Shown here piece after piece: positions 58,677 through 64,000 of a stretch of DNA of 64,000 nt. Numbering within the stretch: position 1 is the first letter of the stretch; each line of letters starts with the position of its first letter. Under the pieces are notes generated by a model. It saw nothing but the letters and a program-made list of their open reading frames with translations. It had not been told where the DNA came from and made no database searches. The position numbers and the translations under genes were made by a program. Source of the DNA: Bacteroidota bacterium (GTDB lineage Bacteria; Bacteroidota; Bacteroidia; 2-12-FULL-35-15); the NCBI GenBank assembly GCA_947504725.1, contig CANNHN010000007.1:62001-126000 (forward strand), read 5' to 3'.

Positions 58677-59531
58677 ATGAAAATAAAAAAACGCGAAGTC
58701 GATGTCGTTGTAATCTCAGATATTCATTTGGGAACATATGGCTGTCATGCAAAAGAATTGTTGCAATACTTGAAAAGTATTAAGCCTAAAAAAATAATTT
58801 TGAATGGCGACATTATCGACATTTGGCAGTTTAATAAGCGATATTGGCCTTCTAGTCACATGCAAGTGATAAAACATATAACCGGATTAATCGCGAAAGA
58901 CGTTAAAGTATATTATGTAACCGGTAATCATGATGAGATGCTTCGAAAATTCGTAGGATTTAAAATGGGGTCGTTGAAAATAGTTAATAAAGTAATTTTA
59001 AACATTGATGGGAAGAAGGCTTGGATTTTTCATGGTGACGTATTTGATGTAACTATGAAACATGCAAAATGGCTGGCAAAATTAGGTGCAGCAGGATACG
59101 ATACATTAATCTTAATTAACCGTGCAGTAAATTTCATTTCACAAAAAATGGGAAGAGGAAAAATCTCTCTTTCTAAAAAGATCAAGAACAGTGTGAAGGG
59201 AGCAGTTAAATTTATTAATGCTTTTGAGCAAACTGCTGCAGATATTGGAATTTCAAATGATTATGATTTTGTTATTTGTGGTCATATTCATCAGCCTGAA
59301 ATCAGAGAAATAAAAAATGATAAAGGCTCAATCACTTATCTAAACTCAGGAGATTGGATTGAAAACTTAACTTCCTTGGAATACAATGATGGAAGCTGGA
59401 GTATCTATAAATATCATGAGGATCTTATTGCTCAATCAATAGATCTTTCAGATAAAAATTATGTAAACTTAAACAAGGTTCAGCTTTTTGAAAATTTAGT
59501 TGAAGAATTTAATCTAATGAAACGTGCTTAA
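58677..59531 (+). CDS. LpxH-like metallophosphoesterase (UDP-2,3-diacylglucosamine diphosphatase family)
   Basis: VVISDIHLGTYG; NGDIIDIW; VTGNHDE; FHGDVFD; CGHIHQPE. Confidence 0.85.
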   Translation: MKIKKREVDVVVISDIHLGTYGCHAKELLQYLKSIKPKKIILNGDIIDIWQFNKRYWPSSHMQVIKHITGLIAKDVKVYYVTGNHDEMLRKFVGFKMGSLKIVNKVILNIDGKKAWIFHGDVFDVTMKHAKWLAKLGAAGYDTLILINRAVNFISQKMGRGKISLSKKIKNSVKGAVKFINAFEQTAADIGISNDYDFVICGHIHQPEIREIKNDKGSITYLNSGDWIENLTSLEYNDGSWSIYKYHEDLIAQSIDLSDKNYVNLNKVQLFENLVEEFNLMKRA

Positions 59532-59542
59532 AAAAATTATCT

Positions 59543-60589
59543 ATGAAAATATTATACGCTATACAAGGCACTGGAAACGGACATTTAAGTCGCGCCAGAG
59601 ATATTGTTCCGATCCTTCAGAAAAAAGGAGAGGTCGACATCTTAGTGAGTGGAATTCAAGCGGATGTAAGTTTGCCTTTTCCAATTAAATATCAATTAAA
59701 AGGTTTGAGTTTTGTTTTTGGAAAAAAAGGTGGCGTTGACATTGTGAGCACTTATTTAAAAATGGATACTCGCGAATTATTAAAGGACATTGAAAAAATT
59801 CCAATTGAGGAGTACGATTTAATTATTAATGATTTTGAACCAGTAACTGCTTGGGCTTGCAAACAAAAAGGATTGCCTTGTATTTCCTTAAGCCACCAAT
59901 GCGCTGTACTTTCGAAAAATGCCCCTAAGCCTAAAAAGAAAGATCCACTCGGGAGAACGGTATTAAAATATTATGCACCTACTACATCTCAGTACGGGTT
60001 TCATTTCTCCAATTTCGATAAAAATATTTTTACACCAGTAATTCGTCAAGAGATTCGGGAATTAAAACCTACAAACAATCGACACTATACCGTTTATTTG
60101 CCAGCTTATGATGATGCACGTTTGTTGGAGAATTTGAAAAATTTTAAAACAATTCAATGGGAGGTTTTTAGTAAGCACAATAAAAAAATAATTGTAGAGG
60201 ATAATGTCATTATTCGTCCAATCAGCAATGAGGCGTTTATAAAAAGTATGGCAACCTGTGCTGGAGTATTGTGTGGTGCAGGTTTTGAAACTCCAGCTGA
60301 GGCTCTTTTTCTTAAAAAGAAATTGCTTGTGATTCCTATGAAAACTCAATACGAACAACAATGCAATGCAGCAGCTTTAAAAGTGATGGGTGTTCCAGTA
60401 ATAAAAAGTTTAAAGAAAAAACATCATGCGGTGATAAAAGACTGGATAGAATATGGGAAAATTATTCCAGTTGATTATCCAGATATTACCGAACAAATTA
60501 TTAACACACTTATTACAAGTCATTACCGTAAAAAAATCTATGTGCCGGATTTTAAATGGGAAGAGTCGAGTCATCTTGCTCGTGTATAA
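59543..60589 (+). CDS. Glycosyltransferase, GT28/MJ1255-like
   Basis: ILYAIQGTGNGHLSRARDI; GVLCGAGFETPAEALFLKKKLLVIPMKTQYEQQCNA. Confidence 0.85.
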   Translation: MKILYAIQGTGNGHLSRARDIVPILQKKGEVDILVSGIQADVSLPFPIKYQLKGLSFVFGKKGGVDIVSTYLKMDTRELLKDIEKIPIEEYDLIINDFEPVTAWACKQKGLPCISLSHQCAVLSKNAPKPKKKDPLGRTVLKYYAPTTSQYGFHFSNFDKNIFTPVIRQEIRELKPTNNRHYTVYLPAYDDARLLENLKNFKTIQWEVFSKHNKKIIVEDNVIIRPISNEAFIKSMATCAGVLCGAGFETPAEALFLKKKLLVIPMKTQYEQQCNAAALKVMGVPVIKSLKKKHHAVIKDWIEYGKIIPVDYPDITEQIINTLITSHYRKKIYVPDFKWEESSHLARV

Positions 60590-60606
60590 ATTTTCTCTGC
60601 CATTTT

Positions 60607-61938
60607 ATGTTTGATAAAAAACAATTCGGGAATGATTTCAAATGGGGCGTTTCAACTGCCGCTTACCAAATAGAAGGTGCTCATCTTTCTGATGGGAAAG
60701 GACATTCTATTTGGGATAAATTCTCTAATCAACCAAAAAAAATATTTAAAGGTCATAATGGCAATCATGCTTGCGATTTTTATAATAAATATCGAGATGA
60801 TTTACAGTTGATGAAATATCTAAATATTCCCAACTTTCGTTTTTCATTAGCTTGGTCACGAATTCTTCCAAATGGAACTGGACATGCTAATCAAAAAGGA
60901 ATAGATTTCTATAATAAATTAATTGATCAATCATTAGAGTTTGGGATTGAACCTTGGGTAACTTTATATCATTGGGATTTGCCACAAGCACTCGAAAATA
61001 AAGGCGGTTGGACGAATAGAGAAGTAGTTGGTTGGTTTTCTGATTATGCTGAGTTGTGTGCAAAACAATTTGGCGACAGAGTTAAAAATTGGATGGTCTT
61101 GAATGAACCAATGGTTTTTACTGGAGCAGGATATTTTTTAGGTGTTCATGCCCCAGGGAGAAAAGGTCTCCGAAATTTCATTCCTGCAGTTCATCATGCT
61201 GCACTTTCTCAATCTGTTATAGCAAAGATTATTAAAGACATTTGTCCATTATCTAATGTCGGAACAACTTTTTCTTGTTCTCATTTAGAACCCAATACAA
61301 GTTCAGATAAAGATAGATTAGCAACCATCAAAGTGGATGCATTGATCAACAGACTCTTTATTGAACCATCATTAGGATTAGGTTATCCTACGTCTGATAT
61401 AAAGTTATTGGATAGAATTTATAAATATTTTTTGCCGAATGACGAGCATTTATTGAAACATGATTTTGATTTTGTTGGAATCCAAAATTACACGCGTGAA
61501 ATAGTTACACATTCTTATTTCGTACCATTATTGAATGCTAAATTTATAAAAGCTGAAAAAAGAAAAGTTCCAATTACTCTAATGAATTGGGAGGTTTATC
61601 CGGATGCTCTTTATCAGATTTTAAAAAAATACAGCGCCTATCCTCAAATTAAAAAAATTATTGTTACAGAAAATGGCGCAGCATTTCATGACACTATTTT
61701 TGACGGTAAGGTAAACGATGAATTAAGGACAAGCTATCTGAAAAGCCATATCGGGGAGGTTCTTCGTGCAAAAAACGATGGCGTGAATGTAGGTGGTTAT
61801 TTTGTGTGGACATTTACAGACAATTTTGAATGGGCCGAAGGATTTTACCCCAGATTCGGTTTAGTGCATACAAATTTTAAGACTCAAGAGCGTACTGTTA
61901 AGCAATCAGGATACTGGTATAAAGAATTTCTGCAATAA
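60607..61938 (+). CDS. Glycoside hydrolase family 1 beta-glucosidase
   Basis: FKWGVSTAAYQIEGA; NEPMVFTGAGY; IIVTENGAAF; preferred ATG 60607. Confidence 0.93.
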   Translation: MFDKKQFGNDFKWGVSTAAYQIEGAHLSDGKGHSIWDKFSNQPKKIFKGHNGNHACDFYNKYRDDLQLMKYLNIPNFRFSLAWSRILPNGTGHANQKGIDFYNKLIDQSLEFGIEPWVTLYHWDLPQALENKGGWTNREVVGWFSDYAELCAKQFGDRVKNWMVLNEPMVFTGAGYFLGVHAPGRKGLRNFIPAVHHAALSQSVIAKIIKDICPLSNVGTTFSCSHLEPNTSSDKDRLATIKVDALINRLFIEPSLGLGYPTSDIKLLDRIYKYFLPNDEHLLKHDFDFVGIQNYTREIVTHSYFVPLLNAKFIKAEKRKVPITLMNWEVYPDALYQILKKYSAYPQIKKIIVTENGAAFHDTIFDGKVNDELRTSYLKSHIGEVLRAKNDGVNVGGYFVWTFTDNFEWAEGFYPRFGLVHTNFKTQERTVKQSGYWYKEFLQ

Positions 61939-61944
61939 AATAGC

Positions 61945-62871
61945 CTATAGCTCAACACCCAAAACTAAAACATCATCTGTTTGTTCTACATTTCCCTTCC
62001 ACTCATGAAACATTCGTTCCAATTCTAATTGTTGTGTTTGCATGGAAAGCTTTGCGGTTTTTAATAAAGTAGACTTGAATTTTTTTGTCATAAATTTTTT
62101 ATCGTTCGGCCCACCGAACTGATCAGCATAGCCATCACTGCAGAGGTAAAGTCTGTCACCTTTCTTAAAATTCATACTTTGACTTTCATATCTTCTAATC
62201 GATTCAAGATTCATTCCTCCAATTGGATAATGTGAACCTTCCAAACTTGTGAAATCGTTTTTGGAGATATGATACAAAGGGCGCAGTGCTCCGGCATAGG
62301 TTAAAAATTTTGTATCATAATCTATGCAACATAGTGAAATATCCATCCCGTCAAACGGACGCTTGTCTTCATCTATCAAGTCGTTAGAATAATCAAATGC
62401 TTTTTTTAGTTTATGATCTAAGCGCTGAAGAATGTATGATACATCTGTGTTCTTTTCTTCTATGATAATTTGATTTAATAAGTTGATTCCCAATACTGAC
62501 ATAAATGCACCAGGTATTCCATGTCCTGTGCAATCTACTACAGCAATTATTGTTTTGTTTTCCATTTTTGTAAACCAATAAAAATCACCACTTACAATAT
62601 CTTTTGGTTTGAACAAAATAAATGACTCAGAAAAAAGTCGAAACAAGTGTTTTTCTTTTAACATCATTCCTTCTTGAATTCTTTTAGCATAAATGATACT
62701 ATCATTTAACTCATTGCTTTTTATAGTTTTGATTTTTTCTTTGAGTGCAATCGTCTCTTCAATTTCATAAACTTCTCTAATGGAATCCGTCTGAAATAGT
62801 TTATTAGCAATTGTTTTAAGGAAATAATTGTATTTATGAAAACTGTTTTTGGATGCGAGTACTTGCGTCAT
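61945..62871 (-). CDS. SpoIIE-like PP2C serine phosphatase
   Basis: FKPKDIVSGDFYWF; AVVDCTGHGIPGAFMSVLG; LYLCSDGYADQFGG. Confidence 0.9.
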   Translation of the reverse strand: MTQVLASKNSFHKYNYFLKTIANKLFQTDSIREVYEIEETIALKEKIKTIKSNELNDSIIYAKRIQEGMMLKEKHLFRLFSESFILFKPKDIVSGDFYWFTKMENKTIIAVVDCTGHGIPGAFMSVLGINLLNQIIIEEKNTDVSYILQRLDHKLKKAFDYSNDLIDEDKRPFDGMDISLCCIDYDTKFLTYAGALRPLYHISKNDFTSLEGSHYPIGGMNLESIRRYESQSMNFKKGDRLYLCSDGYADQFGGPNDKKFMTKKFKSTLLKTAKLSMQTQQLELERMFHEWKGNVEQTDDVLVLGVEL

Positions 62872-63285
62872 ATGTCTTTCTTGTTTGGATACAATGTTAC
62901 GGAAACACCTAATTATAGTTGTGTTTGAGGTATGAAGAAATTGTTAATATAGAGAAAGAGAAAAAAATAAACACTAACACTTGTAAATTGTCGACCAAAT
63001 CATATTCTTGAATGTCCTTTTAATATTGTGATGTAAGCGTAATGATTTTTTAATTCTCTTTTCTTTTGTTATAACAATTGTTTTGAGTTAAAACTGTTTT
63101 TAAAATATTTGAATGTAATATATTTAGATTGAATTTTTGTTTTTTAACATTGATAACATTATCTGTGCTTTTTGTTTCTTTTGTTTTTACACTGCAGTAA
63201 GATTAGTAAGCATTGCATAATACTCAGCTATCATTTAAATAAACTTGTCTTATCACTTTTGTTGCGAAACTAAATAGTAAAAAAC

Positions 63286-64000
63286 ATGAAAAAATCGTAC
63301 ATGAATTTGTTGAAGAAGTTATGCCTAACTTTTGGGCTTATGGGTTGTGTAATTACTGCACAGGCAGGACCTGGATTAATAATATCTGAATTTTTTGTTA
63401 ATCCTTCGGGAACAGATTCTCCATTTGAGTGGGTAGAATTTAGAGCTACAAAATTTATAAACTTTGCAGTTACTCCTTATAGTGTAGTAATTGCTAACAA
63501 TGGAACTGCAACAACAGCAGGTTGGATATCAGGTGGTGTGTTAACCTATGGTTTTAATATTAATACGGGAACGGTAAATCCTGGAGATGTTGTATATGTT
63601 GGTGGTTCATCCATGACACCTACAGGAGTTAAGTTAAGAGCAATCAATACATTAACAACTGGAGGTGATGGATTTGGAAGTTCTTCTTCAGGTCCTTTTG
63701 GAAATGGTGGAGCAAATGCTGATGGGATTGCAGTTTTTGATGCAGACATATCTACACTAACAAATTCTTCTGTTCCAATTGATGCTATTTTTTATGGAGC
63801 TGGTGTTGGAACAGCATTAGTAAATGCAGGAGTAGATGGTTATCAATTACCTATAAGCGATATGTATCCTGGTGGAAAAATACAAACTGGAAGTTTTGTT
63901 GCTGTTGATCCTACTTCATCGGGTGTCACAGTTGTTGCTACCGGAACTTTTGATACTTTAGTTAATGCATATACAGCAAACAGAACGTGGGCTATCGGTG
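63286..64000 (+). CDS. Secreted lamin-tail-domain-like protein, truncated by window end
   Basis: MKKSYMNLLKKLCLTFGLMGCVITAQAGPGLIISEFFVNPSGTDSPFEWVEF; open to the last base. Confidence 0.75.
   Translation, partial: MKKSYMNLLKKLCLTFGLMGCVITAQAGPGLIISEFFVNPSGTDSPFEWVEFRATKFINFAVTPYSVVIANNGTATTAGWISGGVLTYGFNINTGTVNPGDVVYVGGSSMTPTGVKLRAINTLTTGGDGFGSSSSGPFGNGGANADGIAVFDADISTLTNSSVPIDAIFYGAGVGTALVNAGVDGYQLPISDMYPGGKIQTGSFVAVDPTSSGVTVVATGTFDTLVNAYTANRTWAIG

Noticed and set aside
1-64000. CRISPR arrays, tRNA/rRNA genes, toxin-antitoxin or phage defence islands
   Set aside because: No regularly spaced repeats, cloverleaf-like sequences or defence gene clusters were recognised by reading. The YwqK-type MORN protein at 2981-3850 is not evidence for a toxin-antitoxin system.

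Overview
This is a roughly 64 kb chromosomal window from a member of the Bacteroidetes. Supporting signs are TAnnTTTG-type -7 promoter elements, T9SS C-terminal sorting domains, TonB-dependent receptors and an N-acyl-ornithine carbamoyltransferase-type arginine pathway. It is gene dense and mostly housekeeping: cysS, rfbA, polyprenyl synthetase, KorAB, SucAB, a complete arg operon, an AsnA-like synthetase with an AsnC/Lrp regulator, an aromatic operon, acs, pyrC, a PhoBR-like pair and a GH1 glucosidase. I saw no rRNA, tRNA, CRISPR array or classical IS/prophage. Strongest findings: (1) acs is interrupted in frame by a ~455-bp element with ~30-bp terminal inverted repeats (each end a GC-rich hairpin), a probable 4-bp target duplication (ACGA), and a complete DUF559/Vsr-like nuclease domain. 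The host reading frame stays open throughout, so it looks like a protein-tolerated selfish nuclease element. (2) pheA-aroA/CM-proC is preceded by a promoter, a 26-aa Phe/Tyr-rich leader peptide, a perfect 14-bp attenuator terminator and a sequence-supported antiterminator. (3) A second leader-like peptide ending in Arg codons precedes the arg operon, whose carbamoyltransferase carries Val90, a residue predictive of succinylornithine rather than acetylornithine use. (4) KorA has a histone-H1-like Lys-rich tail. (5) An AsnRS-derived asparagine synthetase is divergent from an AsnC regulator, with a helically phased inverted repeat between them. (6) There is a frameshifted TonB-domain gene and several REP-like palindromic repeats.
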